From: Viola odorata
Lineage: Eukaryota; Streptophyta; Magnoliopsida; Malpighiales; Violaceae
Length of the DNA stretch: 64,000 bases
Direction of reading: 5' to 3'
Assembly (NCBI GenBank): GCA_963691705.1
Contig: OY829543.1
Coordinates: 49,952,564-50,016,563 of the forward strand
Positions 9,705 to 21,690 of the stretch are shown piece after piece. The position numbers and the translations under genes are program-made. A model generated the notes under the pieces. The model ran no database searches. It was not told where the DNA came from and worked only from the letters and a program-made list of their open reading frames with translations. Positions within the stretch are counted from its first letter, which is position 1. Every line of letters starts with the position of its first letter.

Positions 9705-12261
9705 GAGATCTTTGCCACATATTGGAGAATGGGGAGACAGATTCTGAAATTTCAGTTTGACCGCTCCCAGTAAAAGTATTTGTTGATTTTTCTTTTGTAT
9801 TGGTTTGCGAAGAAAACTTGACCCGAGTAGTTATAGAGTATCAGGACTTTATAGGCTATCAATAACACACTCCTTGAGAGGAAATTCACTTTTAGGGGCT
9901 AAGCATCTTCTCAAATAGGAGATGAAGTGCAACTGCAGAATATGTTTGGTGAAAGAGTGAAAAAAAGCTGCTGGCTGAAGCCTTGTGATGTTTAATTAAT
10001 TATATTGTCATGGTAGGAATTTCCGTTTCGCATGCCAGATTTTAGAGTGGACCAAAAACAAATAACATTATTTTATACTCCCTTCTACTTTTATTAACTA
10101 TCGCTTTAATTTTGGGCAAACATATTAAGAAGACCGGATGATTCACTGTTTGAGATATTTTTACCCTTTACTTTTTTTCGAACGTACATTAAGAATGTTC
10201 GTATGTTCGGAAAAAAATAAGGGGCAAAATTGTCTCAAATAGTGAATAATCCGGCCTCTTTAATATGTGTGCCTACAGTCAAAACGACAGTTAATAAAAT
10301 TAGGAGGGAGTAATATTTAGCATGGCTTTTATTTTATTTTATTTTTGAGAAACCAAGCTAGGTACAACAGAAAAGGTCATAACCCTAAGGTTAGAAACAT
10401 GAAATAATCACTAAAGCTGTTGATTCTGTAAGGTTACGATGACCAACCTTATGCAAGCTCCATCAGTGATATTAGTAATTTGCAGCAAACAGATAGTGAT
10501 GATTTCCCTTGCCTGATTTCTATAATAAATATGTATTTTTCTTACAAACTGCTAATACTTTACCATGAAAACAAGAGATAGAAAGAGTATAAGCTATGTG
10601 AATACAATTTCCAGATTCTTTCTCCTTCAAAGGAAGTTAGATAGGCCAGTAGAAGATTATGCTAGTTGTTAGTAGTTTGGTTTATAAGATTGAACTCATG
10701 ATCTGTTAATAGATCTTTCACCACTGGCCAAACTGCAGAGAATTAAACAGGTGGATTGATTGAATGTTGTTACTACTAGTGATTGATTGAGTGATTGATT
10801 GATTGGTTGGTTGGTTGAATGTAACATAAGAGGTATGGTTAAACTCAACTCAAACCCCTAGATCATAATCTGTTACTTTGATCTGTTGTTATCATCAGAG
10901 AGATGAAATGCTCTGATGTCTGATGAAGGGTTGCTGTGATTATTATCCACTTTGTCTCCTGGAAAAAAGGTTCTCACAAGTTGGAGTTGACCCTAGCAAA
11001 ATTTGTCGGAACTTGAGTTGCAATAATATAATACCAAAAGAAATCTTTCATCCACAAAAGAAGATCTTTCATGAAAGTTTTGTACATTGAGAATGATGCA
11101 ATTAGAATGGTGGTGAGTGTATGAAAACTGTTTGCCCTATGCTGAATCGAAGTCAAATTGACTGAATATGAGAAAAGTAGGAGGAACCAGTTGATATTTC
11201 CCTGACGGATTTGACATTTGACATGATGAGTTTTGTTTGTATATGGGTGACTTCTTGTTTAGCCATTGCAGAAAGAGCTCAATACCTGTGGATGTGAAAA
11301 GGAGGAGAGGTGTGAAAAAAAAGGTCAGACATGGTATTATATTTTAGATGTTGCGAATGGGAAGAAAGTTTGGTGCATCAGAATCCTATTCCCCCCTAAA
11401 GAATGAGGTTCCTTTCCTCCACCACTATAAAACTCCTTTCTTCTCTCTTCTTTTCTTTTCTTATCTTTTCTTTTTGTGTGTTGAGATCTTAGTTTATTCA
11501 CTTATATCCACACACACCAAAAGTTAAAAGGAAAGCCTTCTATTACACTCTTTTTTGGTTGGTTTACATATTTTAACAAGGATACGAACCTAAGACCTCT
11601 TAAAGTTCTTTCGAACTCCTCATCACTGGATCAACTATACTAACTTTTCAGTTTATAGTTTCTTAACAATCAATTTACAATCTAAATTAAGAAATGTGAT
11701 GTGTAGTAACTAGTAAGGAGAGGGGAGAAGAGAATCCAAGGCCTTTGGTGGTGTGGCCAACAGAGGCATTATTAAGTTCTCTCCTCTCTTCCGAGTCATT
11801 CTTTCTTTAATTAGCATCACTTGGGGCTTATATAATATACCCTATAATTGTGTAAATAATATATCCATATATAATGTTGTCATGATGTTGTAACAAATTG
11901 AATTGATGTAGATTTGCACAATCTACGAGTACTTGTTGTGTACATGTTTTTCTGTTGAATTCTAGCATGGGCCCGGGTTGAGAGAATTTCTTTAGGTTAC
12001 AAAAGGCTAAACCTATAAGAAAATCTCAACTCTCACGCATTAGGATTGATGCCTTTGCTTGCACTTGAGGCCTTGATTATGACATGCAAATATATGTTCT
12101 CCTTTTATTGTTTTTAATAAATCAGGCTTAATTATAAGGTTCATATCGAGTTGAACTTTTTTAGAAATAAGCACATTAGTCCACTTTTGGACGATTTTAA
12201 GGCTATTTGGTACAAGTATATTTTAAAATCAAAGATTTGATTCCGCATTAACTAATCCTTT
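9705..12261. other. Intergenic, AT-rich, holds one Stowaway MITE
   Basis: Apart from the MITE at 10078-10310 and a GATT/GGTT simple repeat (about 10775-10818), I see no gene. Short open frames such as 10974-11156 match nothing and have no codon pattern. The last kilobase is presumably the promoter region of the ANTH gene. Confidence 0.6.
10078..10310. mobile_element. Stowaway-type MITE, 233 bp
   Basis: The ends are inverted (CTCCCTTCTACTTTTATTAAC and GTTAATAAAATTAGGAGGGAG) and the element is flanked by TA on both sides, the Stowaway target. The whole sequence is a weak palindrome around a CGTAC-rich centre. It shares internal blocks (CCGGATGA, CAAAATTGTCTCAAATAGTG) with the copies at 17185, 31741 and 50551. 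Confidence 0.9.
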
Positions 12262-12270
12262 TATATATAT
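12262..12270 (+). promoter_or_regulatory. Likely TATA box of the ANTH gene
   Basis: TATATATAT lies about 75 bases before the ATG, the spacing expected for a short 5' leader. There is no further evidence. Confidence 0.45.
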
Positions 12271-12341
12271 GCCTACTTCTAGTCAAGAAGCACTATACCT
12301 TACAAACCAAAATCTTTCAACGTACCCAGTAACTTAAAGGG

Positions 12342-13475
12342 ATGGTTTTGGACATACAAGGCAAGCTAAGAGTAGCTCTTGGCACAGTTAAGGATCATGT
12401 CTCAATTGGGAAAGCCATGATATTCAACCATGAAGGCAAAGCCTTTTCCGACATAGAAGTTGCAGTTGTCCGTGCAACTGGCCATGATCATGGCCGCCCA
12501 ATCGATGACAAACACATGCATGAGATCCTCTTCCTGGTCTCAAACTCCCCCGGATCCATCCCTTTTCTTGCAGAATGCATCTCTCGCCGCCTCGCCAAGA
12601 CCAGCGACAACCGTGTAGCTCTCAAGACCCTCCTACTAATCCACCGTCTCCTACGCGGTGGCAACCGTTGTTTCGAGCAGCAACTGCGAGGCGCACACGC
12701 CTCTGGCCATCTCCAAATTATGAGCTTCCCCTGCTTCCTGAAACAGACTTCTTCAACTTGCTTCCTGCGCAAGTATGCAGCTTATCTTGAAGAGAGGGTT
12801 GGTTGGGTGATCAACCATGCTGGAAAACTTGAACCTGCCATTCCGCAAGGTGATTTCGAATTCGGATGCTGCGATGAGAAGGCCATTGATATTATCTTCC
12901 GCAAGCTACCGAAATGTCAAGCCTTCATAGACAGAGTATTAGATTGTTTACTGTTGGATGAGAGTGAAATGCCTAAGATTGATAGCTTAGTGCAAGCAGC
13001 CATGTGCAATACTTTGAAAGAGAGCTTCCAAGTTTACAAGAAATACTGTGGAGGTGTTGCTGCTATGGTGAACATGTTCTTTGACCTAGCCGGTCCGGCG
13101 AGAGGATTGGCCTGCCAGATCCTGAGAAGGGCATCAAAGCAAAGCCAGGAGCTTTATGATATGTACGGTAATTGCAAGAAGAGATTGAAGAACAAGAGTT
13201 TGGAGTATCCAGTGGTGCAAATTATTACCATGGATCGTGTAATGGCATTGGAAAAGTGTGCGGGAAATGCTGCAAATGCTACTGCTACCTCAACTAGCAC
13301 TCCTCCAGGAGTTTTGGATTGCTTAGCAGCAATGGAAGGGGAAGAAGAAGGTGAAAAAGGTGGAAGCAGTTTTGGGTTCTCTTCAACTCTTTTTTCTTGC
13401 ACTCTTGAGACTAAAATTAGCAAGGTTTGGGTGGTATTTGAAGATGATCAAGATCAAGAAAGTTACACACATTAG
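12342..13475 (+). CDS. ANTH-domain clathrin assembly protein (AP180/CALM type)
   Basis: A 377-residue intronless gene. Proteins with this domain bind phosphoinositides and clathrin at the plasma membrane or trans-Golgi and help form endocytic vesicles. The ANTH fold covers about residues 25-290: the start GKLRVALGTVKDHVSIGKAM, then an IEVAVVRATGHD block, LLLIHRLLRGGNRCFEQQL and YAAYLEERVGW, are typical. The C-terminus is short, Thr/Ser- and Glu-rich, and shows no clear DPF or NPF adaptor motifs, as in the small plant PICALM-like proteins rather than the long ECA type. It converges with the PPR gene downstream. The subfamily is uncertain. Confidence 0.93.
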   Translation: MVLDIQGKLRVALGTVKDHVSIGKAMIFNHEGKAFSDIEVAVVRATGHDHGRPIDDKHMHEILFLVSNSPGSIPFLAECISRRLAKTSDNRVALKTLLLIHRLLRGGNRCFEQQLRGAHASGHLQIMSFPCFLKQTSSTCFLRKYAAYLEERVGWVINHAGKLEPAIPQGDFEFGCCDEKAIDIIFRKLPKCQAFIDRVLDCLLLDESEMPKIDSLVQAAMCNTLKESFQVYKKYCGGVAAMVNMFFDLAGPARGLACQILRRASKQSQELYDMYGNCKKRLKNKSLEYPVVQIITMDRVMALEKCAGNAANATATSTSTPPGVLDCLAAMEGEEEGEKGGSSFGFSSTLFSCTLETKISKVWVVFEDDQDQESYTH

Positions 13476-14462
13476 TTACAAGCAGTGATAAAATTAGTTT
13501 TCCTGTCAATGTTGTCATGATCAAGACAAAGTTAGAGCAAGTGTGAATAATAACAGAGGGAAATAAACAGAAATTAATGGATGGAGTTAATTATTGCGGT
13601 GGATTGAAAGGAATCAAGAACATTGTTCAAAAGAAGCTCAACATACACATGAATTTTTGTCAACGGCTAACTTTTCTTATGGTGGAATCGTTTTATCTTT
13701 CTTTTGTTTTTTATAAGGATGAGAACACAAACATTTTTAAATGGTGTAAGCTATTTTGTTCACTACTTAAATGACATGCACTAACAAAAACAAATTGCAG
13801 TAATAGTAAATAGGGTTGTCTCCACATGAACTGGTCAGCATATCATGCAGTGAAGAAACATTTTTGCTCCAGTGTAGGGAAAAGTGACTATAAGAATAAA
13901 GAGAGGGGGAATAAAAAGATGAACCAACATGGATCATTTAATTTCACCACCTATAAATCGAACCAACAGTTTCCGGTTCAAACCACACAAATACACATAC
14001 ACCCCTCAATCTCACAGTAGAATTCAAGTATTTTGCAGGAATTATGATGTAGAAAACCCATAATTTCCAGCATTTGAAGAAGGGAAACTGGGTTTGATCC
14101 CATTTAACAGAACACCAGACACCAGAACATCGAAAATGAGAGACCCCCAAAAATTGATGCACAACATGCTAGCTTATGTACAAGAGTGTCATGAGCCATT
14201 CTAATGGAAGGATGGGCTCCAGTCCTGGTTAAAGTAAATTGTTAGCCAGCTTTCGAATGACAGCAGTTCTCTCCTAAGTCCTAACACATTGATACCTGTT
14301 AACTCTTCAAATGCTTCCATATATAACAAGAAAAAAGTAGGGGCAGATCTTGAATGTATGTTAGCAGCAGAATAATCTCAAGTAGGATATCATATGCTGT
14401 TTCAAGAACAGATAAAGATTGCACCATTCATTGACCGCTCAATTAGGTTACCACCTAACACA
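13476..14462. other. Intergenic between two convergent genes
   Basis: It should contain the 3' UTRs of the ANTH gene and of the PPR gene. Short open frames (for example 13826-14020) look like chance. I see no repeat or RNA gene. Confidence 0.55.
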
Positions 14463-16449
14463 TCACAGTACAGCGCTCCCCTTGTCTTCAAACTCCAATG
14501 TTGAGGGATTTCCTATATTGAGAATCTCATCAGCATCTTTTATTTGATCAAGGGAATCAATGCTCAAGTTTTCTTGTTTAATAGATTCTTGTAGTCTATT
14601 CACAAAATAAGTTGGGAAACGACAGTGTTCTGTAACAATTTCCAAAAGCTCTTCTGCTGCTTTCATGTCTTCCTGACCTTTCAAATACACAATGCATTTG
14701 GCTAAGGTACTGAAGGTAGGCTTCCATCCAGGTTTACTTGTTGAAATTGCTTTCTTTATTGTTTCAACAGCCTTTTCCATCTGACCAACCTTGCTATATC
14801 CCATTGCCAAACGATCCCATGTACCTGGACCAGGCTCTATTCCACGCTGTATAATCATGTTTACAAATTCCTCAGCCTTTTTCCAAAGTCCCTTGCTAGA
14901 ATAGGCACCGATCATCAAATTTGGGATAGTAATGTCAGGATTTTTGTTTCCGGATAACCATTCCTCCCAGATCCTCTCAGCACCATCAATGTCATCCAAT
15001 TTCATCAAGGAACTTATCATACACTGATAAATAGAGTTGTAGCACTTGCCATCATCCCTGTGCAAATTCCATATACGATACACGTCATCTTTGCTCCCAG
15101 CAGCAGCATACAAAGTGAGGAGAGCATCATAATTAGACTTCCCGTATTTAAGATTGACTAATCGCTCTGCCTTCTTCAACATTGTCAAGGTTTTATCAAT
15201 TAGACCAGCCTTCAGGTAACCAGTTGCAACAACAGTGTAAGCATGCCAGTCCATCTTCAAGAGAGGATCTGCTTCCATCTTCATTAGGAGCTTCTCCATT
15301 TCCTCAAATTTGGAAGTGGCTATATAACCATTCAACCGCGAAACGAAGGAGTACAGGTCACATTTTATACCCTTTTGATCCATCTCCTCTGCCAGGATGT
15401 CTAGTTTCTCATACAGTTTCAGACGACGAAAGAGGTTTAGCATTATGTTGTAACATAGTACAGTTCTTGTAAACCCCAACTCTCTCATTTTTTGCATCAC
15501 TGCCTCTGCTTTTTCCAATTGTTTATCGTGTGCATAGCAATTTAATAGGGAACCATAAACCTGTAAGGTTCTAAGATCAGGAGAGATGCTATAAAAATAT
15601 TCCTCAGCCTTTTCCAAGCCATGAACTTTGGAGATCAGATCCAACCGTACTGCAAGGCCTACAGGTGATTGACAATAACGGCTTTGTCTGTACGCGCTCA
15701 TCCATTCTGAAACCTAACATAAGAATGACTTACAACAATGAAACTTTCCCATATCTTCCATCATCATTTTTGCACAAACTTTCAATCTGTTAATCTTCTA
15801 CTTCATTTCTCGACAAAAAATACAACATTTAAAGACTTCAATTTGTACTGAATTAAAAAGTTGAAAGGTATGCTTTTATAAATCTCCAGTTTCTAAGAAA
15901 ATAATTTAAGCATTTGGCCATCAAAAAGGACAAACTAATACAATCCATAAATTGGTTTCCCTAATTTGATAGAGTAGAACTCTCTCTAAGATGTTACAAC
16001 TTGAATAGAAATATGAAAAACTAACTCACGGTTACTACATGTGGAAGCTTCATGAAATATCTTATGGTGTGGTTAACAACATATACATAAAGAACATAGG
16101 AAAACAAGAGGAGCAAGAATTTCTGACGAAACCCAGATGAAAAAGGGAAATGTGAAATTAAGGAAGAGACCTGGAGAGCATGGAAAAAATGGCGGCGTTT
16201 GCGGAGATTTCTGATGAGAGTTTCGAGATCAGAGTGCGTGATTGTGTTGCCTTCGTTGAGCCATTTTTCAAGAACTGGAATGAGAGATGCATTTGGATGA
16301 GCCACGCTTGAAAGTCTGGTGTGCAGTGTGTGAGGAATCCACCGGGAGGAGGAGGAGGAGGAGGAGGCAAAACCATTAGAAGAGATGAAAGTTCTTAAAG
16401 CCCTGGAAATGCCATGGAGCGACGAATTTGGAGGTTTAAATAGATTCAT
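14463..16449 (-). CDS. P-class pentatricopeptide repeat protein, probably mitochondrial
   Basis: Two exons, 16449-16171 and 15713-14463, give 509 residues. The donor is CTCCAG|GTCTCT and the acceptor TTAG|GTTTCAG, joining HALQ to VSEWMS in phase. The start is the ATG at 16449; the frame extends upstream only by non-ATG codons. The first 40 residues are Arg/Ser-rich without acids (RALRTFISSNGFASSSSSSS), a mitochondrial presequence type. Tandem 35-residue helical repeats follow (for example VYGSLLNCYAHDKQLEKAEAV). There is no E or DYW tail, so an RNA-stabilising or translation role in the organelle is more likely than editing. It resembles the At2g20710 group. Confidence 0.92.
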
Positions 16450-19036
16450 TAGGGAAAAAGGAAAATGGAATTTTCCGTTTGAGTGGAATGGACACTGGAC
16501 AGTGGAGGAGGGAGTACCCGGAGTAGGTTGGGGGCTGGTAAGGTGACTGTTGAGGAGAATGCAAATTCTTTCTTGAACCAAAGGGTTTAATCAAAGTTTT
16601 CAGGCCCACTCGCTTTCTAGGCCCAATGCCTACTTTTTAGTTTTTACACTATATCTTGGTATCCAACTATGGGACAAACACCAGGACCAATGGACACGAC
16701 ATGAATATCTATATATATATATATATATATCATTCACAACAATAATAAAAATGTAAATTTCAACTATATCTCTAAACACAATATAACCAAAATGTTAATT
16801 TTAAATTAAGTTTAGTTTTATAAATTATTTTAACAACTAGTATAATTTACACTAAGTATTAATATAGTATTGGACACGAGAAGTAATAAATTCAATCATT
16901 ATCATGTTAGTGTTAGTGTCGGAAACAAATTTGATATGAACATGCAAAAAAAATTAAAGTATTCGTAATTCATAGGTATAATAATTAAAAAATAAAGAAT
17001 TATTGGGTTACAAAATGCTCAAAGATAAAGAGCATGTTTGGAATCCAATCATACAAGAGCTCCATTTTTTTTTTTATAATACTGAAAAACAAGAAATCCA
17101 TTCAATATACTACTATTTAATAGAATGAATTATAATAATTGGCATGACACTTATAGTTTAAAAATAGAATTAAATACATTAGTACTCCTTCCTAGTTAAA
17201 ATAAGTGTCGTTTACCATTTGGACACACATATTAAAGAGGCCGGATGACTCACTATTTTAACCCCAAAAAATACCGTACTTTTTTTCGAACGTACGTTAA
17301 CGTACGTCTGAGAAAAAGTAAGAGGCAAAATTTTCAAATAGTGAGTCATCCGGCTTCCTTAATATGCGTACCCAAATAGTAAAAGAAAGTTAAAAAATTT
17401 AAGAGGGAGGATTTGGTATGCCTTAAAAATAAGGCTAAAAATTATTGGGCGTTCCTGTCCAGGTCCATGACAATACCTCCCATAGATTTCCCTGCCGACA
17501 ACCCTCAACTTACAAATCTCCCGCGCAAGTTTCGAATTGAAGGATGACGAGAAAAAAATGCTATAAGGTTGGTTCAATTTCACATCAGTTACAGTGAGTC
17601 TTGACGCTGATAAAAAAATTATATAATTATTATAAAGAATGATGACGAAGAGGTTTGAGAACTCACCTATTTTTGGGTTAATAACCCAATCAACCACCAC
17701 ACTGGAGGTAATTATTGTAAAATTCTTTCACCTTAACCATTTTACTGTGAAGGCTAATTGTGGAAAGTAGGGTCCAAAACCAGTGTTGTGAAACCCATTC
17801 CGTTCCATACTGGTCGGAACATCTCGTCCCAGTTTAGAAAACGAGATATAAAATGCTGCATTTTGTCTCAATTCAAATCCCGGCCTATCCCGGCTATACC
17901 AGAACAATATCGACCGTTACGTGCTACTCAAACCCGTCTCGGTTTGTCCCGGTTAGAAATCTGTCTTGAAATCTTCTTCCATGTCCAGTTGATTTTCTAA
18001 CAGAGGTGCCATCTTCTCTTTTAGGGTGATGGATGTTGATACTAGGGTTAGAATATGAATGGGCTGGGCTTATTTGTTTATTCGTCCTTTTGGTCTCTTT
18101 GTATGGGCTTTGGCAATTGGGTTGTTTATTTCCATTTAGTATACTGGACTTTGAGCTACTTGTACTCTTCTTTTAAGTAATGGAATATAGGCTTATTCGA
18201 TCAAATAAATAAGTATTTATATATGTAACATGTACAAAAATATAAAATATCGAGCAATAAATATCGAACGAAATTAATATTTTAACTAAGATAGGATTAT
18301 TTTTCATCCTAATATTAAAATCGAGATGATCAATCATTACACTTTTTATTGGTTTCTATGAATAAAAAATGTGAAAGAGACGGTAGTAACTAATTAGTGA
18401 AGCAGAGTTGATGGAAATGAGCGCATGGGGGACCTTTCCTCACGCAATTAGGGAAACACGTGGCATATAGTGTCCAACAAAAAACAAAGAAGCTCAATTA
18501 TTTATTGGTACATTTTTGTCGCCAACAAAAAGTGCTTTATTTCGGATATCAATAATGCGTTGCTTTACTCCTTTTTTCCCTTCAATTACAGGATTCTTGC
18601 CTGTCAGTAGAGTCGAGAAAAATGTGACAGGGAAAAAGTAAAATGCTTCCTTTTTCTTCCACCGACACTACTTACAAATTACTGTGTAAAACAGACACTC
18701 AAACTCAAGACATACTCTCTCTCTCTTAATAGACGTTTGGACTATAAATCATTATCCATAATTAACTGACGCTTCTTTTTTTTTTCTCCAAAATTATTCT
18801 TTCAAACGACATATCATTCGGCCTAGACTACGCGTCATGTAAATGATTAGACAAAAATAAGAAGGAAAGCCATAGGCTAAAAATTTGGAGGGAACGAAAA
18901 TTTTAGGAAAGGCGCAAAACAGAAGACTTTGTCCTATGTTCTCATTGATAGCAAAATTGAGAAGATTTTCCCCCCTTCATCATCTGTCATCACTAAAAAT
19001 AAAACTTAAAGAAGAAAAAACAAAATTGTTTCAAAG
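16450..19036. other. Intergenic, AT-rich, with one MITE and a TA repeat
   Basis: It holds a (TA)n run near 16709-16729 and the Stowaway copy at 17185-17409. A stretch at 17780-17960 is rich in repeated CCGG/CCCGT words but shows no ends I can define. I see no gene. Confidence 0.55.
17185..17409. mobile_element. Stowaway-type MITE, 225 bp
   Basis: It begins CTCCTTCCTAGTT after TA and ends AAGAGGGAG; the right TA has changed to GA. It shares the internal CCGGATGACTCACTATTT and GAACGTACGTTAACGTACGT blocks with the other copies. It is more diverged at its tips, so likely older. Confidence 0.85.
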
Positions 19037-19636
19037 ATGGATGAGAGTGTTGTGGGTGTTTATTTCGACGACTCACGGTTTGACAGCGCTTATCAATTTG
19101 ATGATTCGACCAACATGTTCGTTAAGGATTCTATTGATGTTGTGGAAAAGCAACGAGCTTATGTGATTGATGTTTCTGCTGCAAGTGTAGAATGTGAGAA
19201 GGATGAAATTGTGGAGGACACATATGAGAAAGAAAATTGTGTGGAAAAGGCATGAGGAGAAGAAGAGGTTTTGCCATTGAAGGTTGTGGATGATGAAGTG
19301 GAATGTGGGGTTGTATCTAACGGAGAAATAGCCATTAGTAGGGTCAGTGATTGTGTAGAGAAAGTGTTAATGGTTCCTCCTGAAAATCCCCCTCTCCATA
19401 TTGATTTAAATGAGGAAGCATCTATTGATGATTGTGCCTTTGTTTCTGGGATTGTTCATGGGGGGTTGTCTTTCGATTTGAAAAAATAGCATCCATAGAT
19501 AAGTGAAGCCAGGGACTTTGATCTAAACAAGTTTCCAGCTGAAGGAAAGTGGAAGTTTGATGATCCAACCCGAGAAAGAGAGTTTATTGTGATTGCTTCT
19601 TCCTGGTTTCCATTAGATGTGTTCTCTGTCTCTTGA
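19037..19636 (+). pseudogene. Unrecognised acidic ORF broken by three in-frame stops
   Basis: One frame of about 200 codons starts at ATG 19037 and ends at TGA 19634-19636. It is interrupted by TGA at 19253, TAG at 19487 and TAG at 19496. Between and after the stops the frame keeps protein-like composition: acidic, with DDSRFDSAYQFDD, PPLHIDLNEEAS and DFDLNKFPAEGKWKFDD. The two DLN motifs resemble EAR-type repression motifs, but that could be chance. I recognise no family. A spliced gene whose introns contain the later stops is an alternative, but the third part stays in the same frame, which favours decay. Confidence 0.45.
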
Positions 19637-20211
19637 ACATGGTTCACATTTTGTGTAATTTTGATAGGTTTTGTAACTCAACCCTTGCCAGAGTTATTTA
19701 GTGTATGTACTGGCTAATTGTAGGTAGATTTCTCTATTTGACCATATCCTCCAACCTAGAATCCAATCTTGGGATAGAAGAAGGTTTAGTTGATGCATAT
19801 AATTGCTATTTCTGCAGCTAAGACAACTTTTGATGAAAAGCTTAAGCTCTTCTTGCAAATATCAACAGGTTTGGGTTAGATATTCTTCAAAAAAATCAGT
19901 TAGGCTCTTGTTCTCCTATCCTGTTAGAGGTTATGTTACAGTTAGGATATTGTTGTTTTCTTGGTTGCAGGTTATGTTAATGGACATAAATTCTACCAAC
20001 TTTGAATGTTGAAGATGAGATTAGAATTACTTGGAATTGCAAGGAAACTTTGCAAGAAAATGAAATGGTTCAAAAGTAAATTAAGTTTAAGACTGAAAGT
20101 AGATAAACTGTTTATATTAATGATAGAAAGGAAAAAAGAAAAAATAGAGAACGGGATTAACATGAAGACGAAGGAGGAGCCTAAAGACAAGAAGAACATG
20201 GCCAAATGAAG

Positions 20212-20565
20212 TTAGGCCTTTGGGATGCCAACCACCTTGTTGCCAAACTTGTCAAGCTACCTGGCAGCTTCAGTGAGGTTGTTGGTGGCCAGCTCCACCA
20301 TGCGTTTTTGCATCTTCAGGTGAGTAATGGCCTTCTTCAAAGGGATGAGGGCGTTGCATATTGTAAGAAGCATATCCCCCTCATGTGGATCCTCTTTTTT
20401 GATATCATCCCTCAAGTCCTTCAGTCTGGCAGCCAACTCCTTAAGGGCGCTAAAGTCTTCCAGTAATTTATTATATTGCCCCTGCAGCTCAACCCCTGGC
20501 CTGGTTAGGCCTCCTCCAATCTCCACAACCTCTTGGAGAATATGTCTGCCCTTCCTTGGATCCAT
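20212..20565 (-). pseudogene. Small coiled-coil protein gene, copy A, one nonsense codon
   Basis: The frame runs from ATG 20565 to TAA 20212, 118 codons, with one TAG at 20257-20259 where the neighbouring sequence suggests glutamine. The product would be helical and charged (QGQYNKLLEDFSALKELAARLKDLRD, then KKAITHLKMQKRMVELATNNL). Directly before the ATG there is a T-rich run ending in CAG, like an intron 3' end, so this is probably one exon of a larger former gene. The family is not recognised. Confidence 0.5.
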
Positions 20566-20910
20566 TATGCAGCCTGGAAAAAAAAACAGAGAAGATAAGA
20601 ACAGGGGAAAGTTAGCTTTGGTGTGTTCTCCAAAGACTGTGCTACCTCTTTCTTATAGTCCCTCAAGTCCTTCAGTCTGGCAGCCAGCTCCTTGAGGGCG
20701 CTAATGTCTTCTAGTAATTTATTATATTGCCCCTGCAGCTCAACCCCTGCCCTGGTTAGGCCTCCTCCAATCTCCACAGCCTCTTGGAGAATATGTCTGC
20801 CCTTCCTTGGATCCATTATGCAGCCTGAAAAAAAAAACAGAGAAGATAAGAACAGAGGAAAGTTAGCTTTGGTGTGTTCTCCAAAGACTGTGCTACCTCT
20901 TTATTATAGG
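20411..20910. repeat. Tandem duplication, two units of about 251 bp
   Basis: CCCTCAAGTCCTTCAGTCTGG begins the near-identical stretch at about 20411 and again at about 20660. Both stretches run on through the ATG, the poly-A/T tract and the TTAGCTTTGGTGTGTTCTCC block. Few differences are visible, so the duplication is fairly young compared with the decay of the gene. Confidence 0.85.
20566..20816 (-). pseudogene. Tandem partial copy B of the same exon
   Basis: ATG 20816 begins a frame almost identical to copy A for 53 residues (MDPRKGRHILQE...LKDLRD). It then runs into the sequence lying upstream of copy A. The repeat unit is 251 bp and includes the T-rich acceptor-like tract and part of the exon. 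This copy has no proper 3' half and is a duplication remnant. Confidence 0.6.
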
Positions 20911-21690
20911 CTTATGGCTCTGGAAACTTCCTCTTGACTTCGATTGGTTGATAAATTAGCAGGTGTTTATACACCTGTAAGGGAAATAAAGTTTGATTTG
21001 GTAGATGTTGTCTTGGAAATGAAAACTTTTCAGAAAAGAGATTTATTTCATAAGGAGAATCCCACTTTTTTCTCCTCACACGGCAACAAGATTAGGTGAA
21101 TTATGAATTTAACCAAACCAGTACAATCGTTACCTCTTATAAATTGAGATTACCATTCATTAATTACATCATTAGTAATGGTAATATCTATCACAACGGT
21201 TCAATATAACAGTCACAAATTCAAAATTTAACTGATAGAGGAGAAGGAGAGATAAATTTTCAATAAAAACAAAAAAGGAGAGACAAATTAATTACATCAG
21301 TTTACATCATTATTTATACCAAAACCATTTCATATATGTGCAACACAACATGTGCTATATTTACCCTATAAACCCTGTAAGTATGCATACTATATTGCAC
21401 CAAAATGTACAATGATTTCCTATACAAAAGTAGGTCATAGAAATTTGCACTACTGAAATGTTAGGTTAACAATTGACATTGTGGACAGGTAATTATCATA
21501 CCAGAAAAGTCAGAATAGGTCTCCAGTAGTAACAATTAAAGTACAACCAATGAAGAATAATGTCCACATTGCCAATTGATATTTTTCCACAATGTCACTG
21601 TACCAAAAAGACTTACCTTGGTGATAAAAAGAGGCAAGAAACTACCAATTTCTAACCTGCACAGATTATAGTTACATCAATACTTGCATT
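20911..21690. other. Intergenic, AT-rich
   Basis: I see no gene, terminal repeat or RNA. It may include one end of the mariner element, but no CTCCCT-type terminus could be found. Confidence 0.5.

Noticed and set aside
17780..17960. Words with CCGG and CCCGTCTCGG, like known subterminal repeats
   Set aside because: No inverted ends or target duplication could be found.
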